From Portulaca oleracea (lineage: Eukaryota; Streptophyta; Magnoliopsida; Caryophyllales; Portulacaceae): a stretch of DNA of 64,000 nucleotides. The position numbers and the translations under genes are program-made. Position 1 is the first letter of the stretch, and each line of letters begins with the position of its first letter. The notes under the pieces were generated by a model, which was not told the DNA's origin, did not search any database, and was given only the letters and a program-made list of their open reading frames with translations. Positions 23,373-35,894 of this stretch are shown piece by piece. The stretch lies in assembly GCA_029582165.1 (NCBI GenBank), contig CM055877.1:7307855-7371854 (forward strand), written 5' to 3'.

Positions 23373-26300
23373 TCAGCAATTTTCCTTCTGTTCTTCCTCT
23401 GATGAAGGCACGGTGTCAAATTTTACGAGAGCTTCAAAAACAGCGGATCCTGAAGACGAGTTGTAAATCTCTATCGAATGTGCTTCAGCATTCTTAGTTG
23501 CAAACGGAGTCCTTGTCGCCTGAATAGGTGATGGCTGCGATTTCCCACCGACGCTTGCTTCTTTCTCAGCTTCAACTGAGTTGATGTCGTTTGATTTGCT
23601 CTGCAGCTTTAACTCATTCTCTGTAGCTTGTATTTCAGTGCCGGATCCATCCACTTGCTCATGCTCGTCACACTTTCCCTCGATTGTCACATTTTGTCCC
23701 TCCAGATTCTCATCAGTAGGCGGACCATGCTCCATAATTTCGCCAACATCCAGGCATGCATTTACAGAACTGACTCTAAGACTGTCAGACTCGACAACAT
23801 CCTCCGATGTGCAGACACTTACCACATCCATGCTTTCATCTTTTACGCTTTTCATCATACATATCTTGTCATCTAAATCATTGGCAACACTTATTGCCTG
23901 ATTAGTTGATGACTCCAGATTCTCATCAGTAGGACCAGGCTCCATACTTTCGCCAACATCCAGGCATGCATTTACAGAACTGACTCTAAGACTGTCAGAC
24001 TCAACAACATCCTCCGATGTGCAGACACATACCACATCCATGCTTTCATCTTTTACGCCTTTCATTACACATATCTTATTATCTAGATCATTGGCAACAC
24101 TTATTGCCTGATTAGTTGATGACTCCAGATTCTCATCAGTCAGACCATCCTCCATAATTTCGCCAACATCCAGGCATGCATTTACAGAACTGACTCTAAG
24201 ACTGTCAGACTCGACAACATCCTCCGATGTGCAGACACTTACCACATCCATGTTTTCATCTTTTACGCCTTTCATTATACATGTCTTGTCATCTAGATCA
24301 TTGGCAACGCTTATTGCCTGATTAGTTGATGACTCCAGATTCTCATCAGTCGGACCATGCTCCATAATTTCGCCAACATCCAGGCATGCATTGACAGAAC
24401 TGACTCTTAGACTGTCAGACTCGACAACATCCTCCGATGTGCAGACACTTACCACATCCATGCTTTCATCTTTTACGCCTTTCATGATACATATCTTGTT
24501 ATCTAAATCATTGGCAACACTTATTGCCTGATTAGTTGATGACGGCAACTCCCCTTCTCGGTGTTCTTTCTTGTTTGCAACTAAGCAGATGTCAATTGCA
24601 GCGTCCGATCCAGGATCAGCAACAAGCTTCCCTTCATTAAGCGCTTCATCATGTTCCTCTGACATACGATCAACGGAAATGTCCTTTGATACTTCGGAGG
24701 AAGTCTCAGAATGACATTCACCATTGTCAGCATGTAAGATTTTCGGCAGATCCATTGAGTGGTCATTTAGCTGAACTGATTTTTGACTCATATCAGTCCT
24801 GTACGGCTCATGTTTGACAACTGCTTTGGGATTGCTTGCTGCTGTAGAAGGGCTGCCATTTAATGCTACAGACCCAGGGAGGTTGCATGGTAAGCCAGGA
24901 CGAAACCGTAAACCACTTGATGGAGTCTTTGCTGCAGCTTTCGCCTGTTTATAACACAAACCACATAGGAATTACATCTATATCAACTAGTAAAAGAATT
25001 ACTAAGAAAATATGGACCAAATTAGAGTGGCAAACTGCCGATAACTGTCGGACCACAGAGGATAGAAGTCATCCCATGCGCCCAAATTCCTATATAATAC
25101 TCCTAAGAGTATGTGCTTCCAAAAGGCACATAAGTTTGTACTACCAAAGTGCAATACTGTTGGGTGTATTTTTTATGTTTGTGGGGGGGGGGGGGGGTTG
25201 GTGGTGGTTTTCATAGTGAGGATAGGAAACTTTCTTCTAATTATAAAAATATTGACAGCAAGAAACTGACCCCATCGAAGAAACCAAGTTTCGCAGACGG
25301 CATCCGAAGACCTGAAGGTTTGGCGGAACCTGCATGAGGTGGAGGGACACCAGTCGATGTCGAAGGCTGCTTTACAGATTGGACCGACACTGCCAACCGA
25401 GTAGCTTGTTGGTTAGGAGTATAATCTATACAATGGTTTTGTGACTGAGAAACATTGTTGTCCACAATTTCATCAGTAGAAGTGGGGCAACCCGTCAAAC
25501 CAACAAGCTTTAGATTAACTGTAGCACATGAAGAAGATGATTCTGTGGACCATCCACTTATAGAGCTGGTTGGTGATGTACTAGGAGAAAGCTTTGATGT
25601 AGACTTCAGATAGTCGGAGAGGTGGGAGTCTCCAGGACGGCATTTACTTTTGACAGCAACTCTAGACGGGGCTCTGATTTTGGAGCCTGGTGGCAAAGTT
25701 GCATTCTTGTTGATCTTACTTCTGTTTACATCACGCTGAGATTTACAGTCAATCTCAGATGTAGAGCTGCTAGAGCTGCCGCAAGAAGAACGGGAACTAC
25801 GCACTGCTGCAGGTCTGCCTGAAACCGAGGAGCCTGTAGTGAACCTGGAGGAAGCCATGGGTTTCGGTAGAGTCTTGCTTGAATTGGCTTGAGTAGAACC
25901 CTTCGATAATGATGCCACTTTTCCTGCAGCTCACAAACATGCCAGGACTGAATAACATATACTTGTCATCTTAGTGACAATAAAGACATACAGATAAGCT
26001 ACCATACCCTTTGAATTTCCTGTGGTATTAGTTTCTAAGTTAGCCCGGCCAGCACCAATTGATGCTCTCTTGGTTGCTGCTGCTCCTATCGAACTGGGTT
26101 TCACCGCTGTTACAGGCAGTCGAGGAAGCGATGGCTTTGATTCTTTGCTCCGGACAGCAGGCTTAAAAACAAAAGAAAATAATGGTTTTAGTTCAGCCCT
26201 TTTGGAGCATGTTTCAATGAAGTTTTAGAACCATGATGTATTGGAATGTAAGAACTGAAAAACAATTTTCAAAACCAGAAGCACATAAAAAAATATCCCT

Positions 26301-29044
26301 AGAAATGGCTTAAAGCCTGAGTGAAGACATGCAAAAGATCTCGAACACAAAGATAATACTTCGTAAAGTTAAACATACATACTTTGGCAGCTTGTTTGGA
26401 AATAGATCCAGGCTTTAATATCCGGGAAGGCCCTGGTACACCAGTAGTAGGCTTCTTAGAGGCCAATTTCGGTTTCACCTGACAGACTCAGAATCAGAAT
26501 CATGACTTTTTTGAGAGAAAAATATATAAAACATTGATTAACCTTAGTGACTCAACTTACCACGTTCGCTGTAGAAATCTCAATGGCCTTCATTGCTGGG
26601 ATACAAATAAACACGTCAGTTTACAAATGACTTAAAAACCTTAAGATCATTTCACTTGAAAGGTAGAGCTTGTGTAGAAGGGTTTAGGGAGAATTGAAAA
26701 GACCTTTCTGCTCGGCTGAATAAAAGAAAGATATTCTGCTACGCTGTTGGCATTTCCAAAAAGGGACTGCCTAATGCCACTTCTCATCCAGAAACTTGAT
26801 ATGTTACAGTCCAAAGCATCACTAATTAAATAGTTAACCCAGCAGATGCTCGACCAACAATGATGGCTCAAACTCAAGCCATCTAGATATGGCAAAGGTC
26901 AGGTTCTGTTTGGGTCAATGCTGTAGGGTGAAGTTACAGTTAGCTTAAACGGGGACAGAAATTCATATTTGTGTTGTCCAACTTTCGGTGTTTCATGTTG
27001 GGTATTCCAGGTTGGGTAGTTAGTATAGCAGTGCGGCTAATTATGCCATATGTACAGTCATCTCTTATATCCTACCAGCAGGATGAGAATTATTCACATC
27101 ACTGTCATCGAGTTTCACCTAACATGAGACCCACTAGCAGATGAGAACTGTATCATTAGAATCAGCTTTCGTCTTCCACCCAAGACTAAATACTGAAACT
27201 TGAAGTAATTAACACTAAGCATAATGTAGCATGCACCTGCTAATCAAAAGCTTGACAAGGGGTAGTATGAGGATGGAAGCCCCAAAATGAGAAATTGAGC
27301 ATGATTGCTCAAGGAGGAATTATAAATGCATAAAAGCTAGTAACTCATTACACTCTTGCTATCAAGCTTTATGCATGAGAAGCAAATGACAAATAAAATT
27401 GGATCTTGATCACCCAAGACTTCCATGAGCAGATTCAAAGCAATAGGAAGCAATATCTTCGGAGCTGGCCAAATCTTAAAAAAGGTTATCGGGTACTTAC
27501 TAGATCCATTTGTTGACTCCTTTTCTCTTTGTTTCTTAGAGCTACCGCAATTCCCTTGGGCAGACGGCCTACTGGCTCTCTGAATCGAAGCTCTTATATC
27601 ACAGAAAAGATCTGCCTCAAGACTTTCTATTGTCAAATTGTCACTTTCAAAGGTAGATACTGAATCATACGATTTGCTTATATCCTCTTCAATTCCAGGT
27701 AAAAATTGCTTCTGTTTGACATTGGTTTCTGCTCCTTCAATTATACTAGATAACTCCTCAGGCTCAAGGACTCCTGTTGGTGCATATACATGATAGAGCA
27801 AATTAGCAATAATTAATGACTTGACAGAACAAATGACATCAATGAGAACAATGGTCGTAGTTTTCCAGCGCTTCTTTATGGTTTTCGTGAAGGCTTACCT
27901 GCATTCGTGAAAAAGGCACTGTCCCAAGCCAAACTTTTTCGCAGGTTGCACTTTCCATACTTTCTGGGCTTTTCTAATTCAGTAGAATCAGATTTTTGGT
28001 TTGCGTATGCTTCTTCAGGCAGGGTATCTCCTGGATTACCTACTGTTGCGACATCTGTGCCCATAAAAACAAGATTCATTTGGTAGTTAGCATATACAAG
28101 ATTCTAGCTTCGTGGCTGACTATGCAGCAGCAAATTAAGAGAAAACCATTTATGATATCCTTATATGATCAAAGCATGCAAAATTAATGACGAACAGAAT
28201 GCATCCCACCCTAGCATAGTAAATGGAGATGCACATGTATGACAACCTAACGCTTGTGTAAGTGGCGAGGCCAGTTTTGGGAGACCATATCGTAGAATTT
28301 TTTTCCGAGTTAGAACCTTTGTAAATTAAGGAAATAAGGAGAGAAAGAACAATAATCGTAAGGGGCAAACAAAATGACACAATTATTGAATAATACATAG
28401 CAATGCGTCGATTCTTCGAGATTGCTCAAGCATCCCAAATCATCATTTGTGCCAAAATTACATGGATCATATCAATTCTTCAAGATCATTAAAGTGACCT
28501 TATGTGCAGCACTCAAAATGTCCTTGAGTAGGACTTGTCATGTCTGCTAATATTCACAGAATATCATAGGGTATGCAGAAGTCACACTTCCTTGGGGTTG
28601 CAACTTATAGAAATTTTGAAGTAATGAGATAAGACTACTTCATAAGAAGGGATGCTTGCATCATGCACAAATACTTGTCACCCCTAATTTTGACCCAATA
28701 AGCTATAACAAAAGCTACAGATAAAATTGACCAAACGCAAAACAACGAACACACCACCAATCATTAGAGTGATTTTCTTTTCTTCCTTTCTTTCAAGGGT
28801 GTGTTTGGTGGGGAGGAAAATCATTTTCCATGTTTGGCAGCCAAAAAATGGGGAAAGTTATTTTCAATGAAAATCATTTTCGCTCCTCCCTTTATCAACT
28901 ATTTTCTTGGGTCCAACCCTAAGAAAAATCCAATTTCCCGATCCATGTTACTCCTCACGGCCTAGATTCCTTACGTTTGCTCCTATCTCTACCGGAAGTC
29001 TGAAAACAGTTCATTTCTCATCCAAGTATTTCTCTCCCATCCGG

Positions 29045-29088
<44 letters not shown>

Positions 29089-29754
29089 CCGGCTCCTCTC
29101 TCCCTTTCTCGTCAAGACCAAGAGAGATATGTATGTATATATAACTACCAAACAAGTGAATATATCATTTGAAAACTTATTTTGATAGGAAACCATTTTC
29201 TGGAAAATGATCTTCATTTGCACCAAACACACCCTAAATCAACTCAGCAACCTACCATGCATCTTTATAAATCAAAAAGTCACTGTAACTCTACATCACT
29301 CACTAGTTGTACTTCCGAAAATAAAAAAGTCACTGTAACTCTTCAACATTTCAAACTTTTTAAACACTTATTCCCCTCCTCCAAATCAACTTAGCAAGCT
29401 ACCTACAACTAATCTTTACACAAATACACGGTTCAAATAGAAACGTAGATGCACGTTTGCGAGATTTTCTTCTCTTCGACCCTTTTTTACTAACAAACCC
29501 TAAAATTCCGTTAGAATTGATGATACTAATAGTTCACATTCACAGATTTCCCAAAAGACATCCAGTAAACTCACAAAATCTGAACAAGAACTACCAAATT
29601 AAATCTCAAAATGACCGGAATTTGAAAAATTGAAAGCAAAAATGAGAGATTGACCTGAGGAAGAAGCCAAGAGAAAATCATCATCGGCAGCGGAAACATC
29701 AATGAGAGAGAAATCAGTGTCGTCAACAATCTGAGCAGTTCCAGAATCTTCCAT
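23373..29754 (-). CDS. Serine-rich plant protein of unknown function, with internal 70-residue repeats
   Basis: Eight exons join in phase: 29754-29655, 28054-27899, 27773-27501, 26595-26561, 26478-26383, 26161-26008, 25923-25271 and 24944-23373, giving about 1012 residues. The acidic N-terminus (MEDSGTAQIVDDTDFSLID) leads to the conserved-looking box SLAWDSAFFTNAGVLEPEEL. A long Ser/Lys/Pro-rich basic region follows (KPTTGVPGPSRILKPGS, RLPVTAVKPSSIGAAATKRA), then SGLRMPSAKLGFFDG, which looks like a short linear motif shared by plant homologues. The last exon has four tandem 70-residue repeats and the end SSEEEQKENC. I recognise no catalytic domain; low complexity and basic patches would fit a cytoskeletal or nuclear scaffold, but that is only inference. 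The start is supported by the short 5' exon after a GA-rich leader. Confidence 0.75.
23702..24541 (-). repeat. Four in-frame 210-bp coding repeats
   Basis: On the minus strand each unit encodes STNQAISVANDLDNK, then CTSEDVVESDSLRVSSVNAC, then GEIMEHGPTDENLES-like residues. Units recur every 210 bp (boundaries near 24331, 24121 and 23911). The unit nearest the stop has one extra codon (GPPTDENL). Nucleotide identity among units is high. Confidence 0.93.
28796..29235. mobile_element. MITE with 15-bp perfect inverted termini and a (TC)n core
   Basis: The ends AGGGTGTGTTTGGTG (28796-28810) and CACCAAACACACCCT (29221-29235) are perfect inverted repeats, with sub-terminal ATCATTTTCC-type inverted words. 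A (TC)n microsatellite spans about 29049-29084. It is inserted in intron 1 of the serine-rich gene. No target duplication was recognised. Confidence 0.8.
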
Positions 29755-29928
29755 CTTTCGCTGATTTCTCAGATCCAGCAACTTCGATTCACTATCAATC
29801 TCGCCACAATGAGAGAGAGAGAGAGAGAGGGAGAGAGAGGGAGAGCGAGAATAGTGGAAGTTTTTGAATTGAGGAATAGCGCGTTCAAATTTTGAGTTTG
29901 CTATCGGGGGTAATTTGGTCAAAACAGC

Positions 29929-30143
29929 TACTCCTTTTTCAAATTAATTGGTCATTGATGTCAAGAATTTCACAACATATACGGTGTTCTAAACTTTTAG
30001 TATACGAAACTAAAAAACTACTATCATTATATTTCTAATAAAGAATACGATCATAAGAATATAATATTGTAATCTTTTGATAAAATATGCTTTTAAAAAT
30101 TCTTGAAGGACGATGGGACAATTAATATGGAACGAAAGGAGTA
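29929..30143. mobile_element. Stowaway-like MITE upstream of the serine-rich gene
   Basis: TACTCCTTTTTCAAATTAAT at the left pairs with ATTAATATGGAACGAAAGGA at the right; TA flanks fit a Tc1/mariner-type MITE. Confidence 0.75.
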
Positions 30144-30149
30144 ATTGAG

Positions 30150-30857
30150 TGTTTGGCAAACAGTTTTTTCAACTTGGTCAGAAAAACACATTTTTTTCAA
30201 ATAGATGTTTGATCTTAAAAAGCTCTTTTTCAAATGAGTTTTTTGGATTAGGTTTCAGTTGTTTGACATTAAAATTATATCGTTGCCTCATATTTTTACC
30301 AAGCTTACATTATGCGTTATATAATAATAATTTTAATAATGTTTTGTTAAAAATTTTAATAATTTTTACAAAAATTATATCAAGTGGTTTTTTTTGGCTT
30401 ATTTGATATGAGTCATGTTTTGATAGTTGTTATAATTATCCAATGATCAATTAACAATAAATGATATTAAGAGTTGTCTCTTACGATCATTTTATTTTTA
30501 CAAAAATAAATTAAATGTAACTTAGGTACATAAAAGATAATGATTAATTTAATATTTTCATAAAATTAGTATTGAAAGAAAAATAGACTTAATATTGAAT
30601 ATTATGAATTATTAAATATCACAAATTTATACTAAAGTAAATATGTTTCACAATTATAAATTTGTAAATTATTTTGAAACACTTATAAAAATATATTGAA
30701 AATAATTACATTAGTATAACATAAATGGAAATTTAATATTAATATTTTCGCAAACAGCTAGTTTTATCAAATATTTTTCTTACAAACAACTAGCCACAAC
30801 AACTAAAACAAACAGTTAATTCAACAGTTAATAGTTGATTGAGAAGTTGGGTCAATG
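30150..30857. other. AT-rich repeat-like region
   Basis: It opens with GTGTTTGGCAAACAG and closes with ACAAACAGTTAATTCAACAG, which could be worn termini of another MITE. No gene was seen. Confidence 0.35.
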
Positions 30858-30953
30858 TCTGGGTAGAATTGCTTTCTACGATTTTGGATGCACCGAATTT
30901 GGTAACATACTCGTAATTGGGTTGCTCGTTCTTGGATGATTCATGACGAAACC
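30858..30953 (-). pseudogene. Short MOS2 exon fragment
   Basis: About 95 bp match 20700-20795, inside the MOS2 N-terminal coding region, in the same orientation. Shared runs include TTTTGGATGCA, TTGGGTTG and TTGGATGATTC. Both flanks stop matching abruptly. At about 80% identity it is an old duplicate with no coding capacity. Confidence 0.8.
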
Positions 30954-31863
30954 TATTTAAAAGTGTCAAAACACATGTATATGAGGAGTGGTTAAAATTT
31001 TATATAAATTTGAAAGATTTGGTGAAATTGTGGTGCAACTTTTTTCTCCCTTTCTTGGTCGGGTAATGTAAGTTGGGAATCGGGTTCGATTATGAGTCTA
31101 GATCTAGGCGACCTTATTCGCCCAACATACTAAGCAGATGTTCCTAAGAGTTATTAACATTCTCAAAAAACACAATCCACTTCAACAATTTCGACAACCA
31201 TGTCAAGCATTCGTTTTACTTTCAACCATTAATTTTTTTGCCCTTTTAAGTATTAGACTTTCATTTTCTTTTTTTTCTTCTCTAGTTTTAATTCAATTTC
31301 TTTTCCATCGATCTAAATCCAAAATATATATAAATAATGAAGTGAACCAAATAATCTCCACATAAAAAATAAAAAATCATAAAGAAAAAGTTGCAACAGT
31401 AAGACGGTGAAAGATCAAAGATGAATTGAAATAAGTAAATTTCACTGTGATATCAATCAATCAATGGGAAGGGAAGAGAAGGAATATATTAGGGAGAGGA
31501 GCAGGACAACGATATACTCAAAAAAGTAATTGAGAAATTGAGTGACTCAATTATAAAAAAATGTTAAATATGCTCAATTCAAACTTCAATGAAGCTTCAT
31601 CTTATAAAATTAGATCAAAAGCTCTCAAATGGGGAAAGAGAGCTACATGTGGAGATATACTCAAAAGAAGGGTTAACCCTATTGACCTATGGATGATTCA
31701 CAAGTGACACCAACTAACTATTTCATGGCCCTAATTATTTTCACTTTATCTTGATGTGAAAGATATTCTCAAAAGAAGAAGGGTTAACCCTAATTCACAA
31801 GTGCCATTAGGTTATCTTGATAGGTGTCTTGATTCACAAGTCTTGATCAAGAACAAATGATAA
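30954..31863. other. Intergenic sequence with no recognised gene
   Basis: Mixed AT-rich sequence with short duplicated phrases (for example CTCAAAAGAAGGGTTAACCC near 31660 and a similar one near 31770). No termini or exons were identified. Confidence 0.4.
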
Positions 31864-31980
31864 AGGGCCTGTTCTTTTGTGTGGTAAGATAACTACTTTA
31901 CCATTTTATCTCACTTTATTCTACTTATCTCCACTTTATTCCATCCAATTTTATAAGAGGACCCTACCACACAAAAAGAG
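31864..31980. mobile_element. Tourist-like MITE (GGCCTGTTCTTTTGTGTGG family)
   Basis: The left end GGGCCTGTTCTTTTGTGTGG pairs with CCACACAAAAAGAGC on the right; ATGATAA-like flanks are seen on both sides. This is the smallest of six family members in the window. Confidence 0.7.
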
Positions 31981-31984
31981 CAAA

Positions 31985-32085
31985 TGATAAGAGGACCCAG
32001 GCGGATTCGAACCACCAACCTCCCAAACTATGACGGCTTGGGCACTCTTACCACTTTAGAGCTTATGGATCCATACTCACTACCC
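31985..32085 (-). mobile_element. tRNA-derived SINE-like sequence
   Basis: On the minus strand it reads AAAGTGGTAAGAGTGCCCAAG (A box) and, 30 nt later, GGTGGTTCGAATCCGCC (B box). This is a clear RNA polymerase III split promoter. It abuts the Tourist-like MITE. It lacks a foldable tRNA body, so I call it a SINE and not a tRNA gene. Confidence 0.55.
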
Positions 32086-32980
32086 CACTCATATCACACT
32101 CTACTTTGAAAGTACTCTTTTAAGGACCTGTAAAGTTGTAGTATACTGAGTGAAGGGAAAAACTTACCGAAAGTACCGTAATTTACTGAGATTATCAAAA
32201 GTTTACCAAGATTTACTAAATAACAACACTATGTCCATGTCCTGTACCAGAAAAACATAAGATTTGGTTTTAAATAGAAACTGATTCTTTGAGACCCTAA
32301 ACCAAAAATTAACATTTATCAAACCTCCCATTTAACACTCAAGTTTACAAGCCCTATAACTAGATTAGGCTTCCAACACTACCAACACCATGTTAATGTC
32401 CTGTACCAGAAAAACATAAGATTTGATTTTAATAGAAAATGGTTCCTCACAAAATGTTTCAAACTATTTCACTTTTGTTTGGGAAGAAGGGAGGAGGGGT
32501 TTGTTTGAGAGAAGTAACACTAATCATAAACAATATATTCCAAAACCAAGACTCCTATCAAAATTTTCCTTCCAAACTAGAAAAACCAATCAACTCATAC
32601 GGCTAATGCACTGTACAACACAGACCTTAGCATAGTCGACAGGGTATAAGGTATGAAATTAAAAGGGATTAACGAAATAGCCGAATACATTCTGCGTGAC
32701 ATTGATGCCCGTATGATAATAGTACTGACAACGATGATGATTAATAGCTTTTCAGAGATGCAAGACTACCATGTTTGCTCACAGAGGCAAAATCTCCACA
32801 GGTTATTTCCGATGAATTGCATGTCAAACTGTCATTATTCCAAAAATGCACGAAATATCCAGGCACGCCATGGTGTTGATAGGATACAAAAATAGAGCGT
32901 CGATTGGTGTCACCCACAAGCTAAACACACACACATTTATACTCAGATAGCTGCGACTTTTGCCCTGCCAACAGAACAGC
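32086..32980. other. Intergenic region with a 48-bp direct repeat
   Basis: The phrase TGTCCTGTACCAGAAAAACATAAGATTTG (first 20 bases TGTCCTGTACCAGAAAAACA) occurs near 32236 and again near 32396. No gene was recognised. Confidence 0.5.
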
Positions 32981-32999
32981 AGAAAAAAGGATTAGAGGA

Positions 33000-35872
33000 A
33001 CACTATAGTTAACCACAAGACTGCAACTAAACAGCATGATGGGGAAAGCCAGGATTCTTACCTAGGGTATAATGTAAGCATCAATTGTCCTCTTTCCTTT
33101 GCTTTTGATCAATCTGCAGAAACAAACTGACGTCGTACAGTCAGAAGCCATCTATGCGAAGATGCATCAGCAGAACCAGCAGGGGTCTCCCATGTAGGTG
33201 GATTCTTGGCTAAACTTACTCTTGCTCGTACAGATAATGTACTCTCCATTTTCAAGGGTGCTTGGCTGAAATTGATCTTGCTCCAAAATACACAATATGA
33301 AGCTCTCGCAATGAAGAATAACAACTGAGCTCTCGACATGGACACGTACAGAGATTTAAAACTATGCTCCATTTTGCACAGAAGACTTCCATCCATCTTG
33401 ACAACCACCAAACCACAGACATCTGCTCAGCACTGAAATTACATATGGCCATACATGTGGAAGCCCAAATACATGACCGGAATTTCTTCCCCAAGAAGTC
33501 CTCACTGGAATGATCATCAGCCTCTAACGTTTCAGCGCAACAGCTCATTTGCATATCCTACAGGAAGTCACTAGAATAGTGCAGATACACTACATTCTTT
33601 TCTCTTACAAAACCTCCAATCTTACAAACATTTCGTTCCAACTACAAAATGAACCAAGAATAAGGGTACAATTGGCAACACTTGCACACTCTCTTGTGAA
33701 ATAGCATTTCCCAGCAGATAGTTGGAATCAACTGATTACAATAATCCAAGAGGAGGAATTGCTTCGAAGAAATGGGAGCAGCAGTAGACACAAGTATAAC
33801 TAAAATATGAAGCGAGCAGAGGAACGTGGTATAATTAGTTGTTCTCAACTTCATTGTCACTACATTGTACTAGTTATCAATAGAAAACAGTTCCCATGGT
33901 TCATAGTTGAGGTGGTGACTGGTGAGTAAAGCTTCCAATATAAGGGTTGTTAATTAGTTACCAAGGAACAAAAGTTAGGGGATGATATTGTGACTTTACC
34001 AATCATTACTTCAAGATAATATCAATGGTCTAACCCCTCAAGATAATATCAACGGTCTAACCTCCCTCCTTAGACAAAGGAATATCTGCCAGTTTAGGTG
34101 ACATTAAACAAGTTTGTCATTCTAGTGCAACAATTTTAAGCCACTAAAATATTTTCTTTCGACTTCTACCAAGTATGTTCAGATCATATTCTCAAAGCTG
34201 CGTAAACTATAAAAATGTTGGGTTGTCACATGCTTAGAACTTATAAGTTGTAACCATGTTCCATTGCAATTGTAAAGGTGATAATATCCAATCGGCAAAT
34301 GTGAAGAAAGATTAACACAGTACCTCATCAACGAAATCTGGTCCAGATTATGCTCGGATGTAATTCAGTCGCATGTCATGCTGTCTGCGATTGGTGTAGG
34401 CACTACTGCCCTTTTTAGATCGTGCTCATAGATATCCACAATGGAGAGATTATTGCGTGGGGGTGGGTAAAAGAGGGGCAGGGAGAACCCGAGGCACCAA
34501 CAAAACACACAGTAGGGGGAGATGCCGGGCAAAACCCCCGTGCCATCTCCCCCAAAACGCAACAAAAAACGAAACTTTTATTAAAGTATGGTGACCTGCC
34601 ATGCAAGCGCACCTGTCATGGCAAAGGTCGACTGACAAGACCGAACATCGAAAGATGCAACAGAGGGAGAGGAGCCTCTTCCCTCATACATACACCCTAA
34701 TAATGCCTAAGGATGAAACATTCATACTCATTATGAGATGCTGTATTTAAGAAGCTGATAAATGATAATCATGATCTACACTCAACAGTGCAGACATTAA
34801 CCCACCATGAAATTCGACGATTCCAACTGCTAAGGCTGATTTCCAAACCAAAAAGATGCCACCACAAGTGCAGGTCGATGCCAACAGGTAAATTCATGAT
34901 GAACAGCATGAACGCCTCGGGCAATCAGAAACAGCCTGAATCAAACAACCAAACACAGTACATCAATTCTACAATCGAACTGCCGAACATAATTAAATTA
35001 CACACAACAAAATCAAGAACACTAATATCAAAGATTCAAAGATACAGAACATCAAGATTGCAATTTTGGCCAGATAGTCGTACTATACCAGATACAACTG
35101 TACAAATGTTAAAGAATGATGGAGAATTCTAGCTCAGACACATAAAGAACTGTAATGATAGGACTCAAAATCAACTGTTTCTAACAAGATCACAACCTCC
35201 CAATTCCCGAGCAAAACAATCGAAAACCAAACACCAATTACAAATCTTGACCAAAGAATCGCACCATAAGAATCACAACACAGAAAACATGTTCCAGATC
35301 CTTCCAACAAAACCACACAACCTCAAGAAATTACCGGAATTCGATTCGGAAATGAAAATTCAATGTCGTGGAATCAAACAGATAGTTCAAGAATTCATTA
35401 CAATCAAGTGAAAATCATTAAATTGATAAACAAGATTCATAAAGGGCAACAGAGCTCGAGAATACTCACTCAATCAATCCTATCCAACATCGAAGCTCGA
35501 TTTAGATGATAACGAACGCATCCAATGACAAATTCTTCCAGCCTTACCCTTCATCCTTCACGAAAAACCTTGAAGATCCGCCATATCTGTGAACATCAAT
35601 CGAACGAATCAACAATAAGCCTCAGGAAATCGAAGGATTCCTACAGAATTGAAAACAATAAACATCATAGATGAAGCCAATACCTCAAATACAGATCAAA
35701 ATCACACCAACCATACTCAGTCAAATCATCGCTCATACAATCGATGCTCATATTTAGATTTCCGAGCGATCTGATCGAAAATGCTGACGAAACTTCAACA
35801 ATTATCAATTCCTGCAACCGATCTGAGAGAGAGAGAGACAGAGAGAGAAGAATGAAAGGCAAATGGAAAAGG
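33000..35872 (-). ncRNA. Putative spliced transcript with upstream ORFs; main product not found
   Basis: A gene-like start is visible on the minus strand: a TATA-like CCATAAATAACC, then a CT-rich leader. An exon-like segment encodes the small ORF MSIDCMSDDLTEYGWCDFDL and ends at a GAG-GTATTGG donor near 35690. A next exon-like piece follows a TTCACAG acceptor near 35597 and carries the short ORFs MADLQGFS and MKGKAGRICHWMRSL, ending near GATTGA-GTGAGT at about 35485. Downstream I could not find a convincing coding exon; minus-strand ORFs at 33252-33554 and 33109-33411 are open but unfamiliar. It could be a non-coding RNA, or a protein gene whose short exons I cannot see. Confidence 0.3.
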
Positions 35873-35882
35873 GAAGAAGATA

Positions 35883-35894
35883 GGTTATTTATGG
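35883..35894 (-). promoter_or_regulatory. TATA-like element
   Basis: CCATAAATAACC lies on the minus strand about 20-40 nt before a CT-rich leader, the usual plant arrangement. A CCACGTCA motif, an ACGT-core element, is at about 36087 further upstream. Confidence 0.45.

Noticed and set aside
23581..23901. Plus-strand ORFs across the 210-bp repeats
   Set aside because: Antisense shadows of the serine-rich protein exon; they repeat only because the coding repeat does.
31985..32065. A genuine tRNA gene on the minus strand
   Set aside because: A and B boxes are good, but no acceptor stem or anticodon loop pairing could be drawn, so a SINE is more likely.
33109..33554. Minus-strand ORFs of about 100 codons as a cysteine-rich protein
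   Set aside because: No signal peptide, no regular cysteine spacing and no support from splice context; kept only as part of the putative transcript.
34365..34700. Overlapping ORFs around a GC-richer patch as a gene
   Set aside because: All frames are open because the patch is C/G-rich; no motif or splice logic was found.
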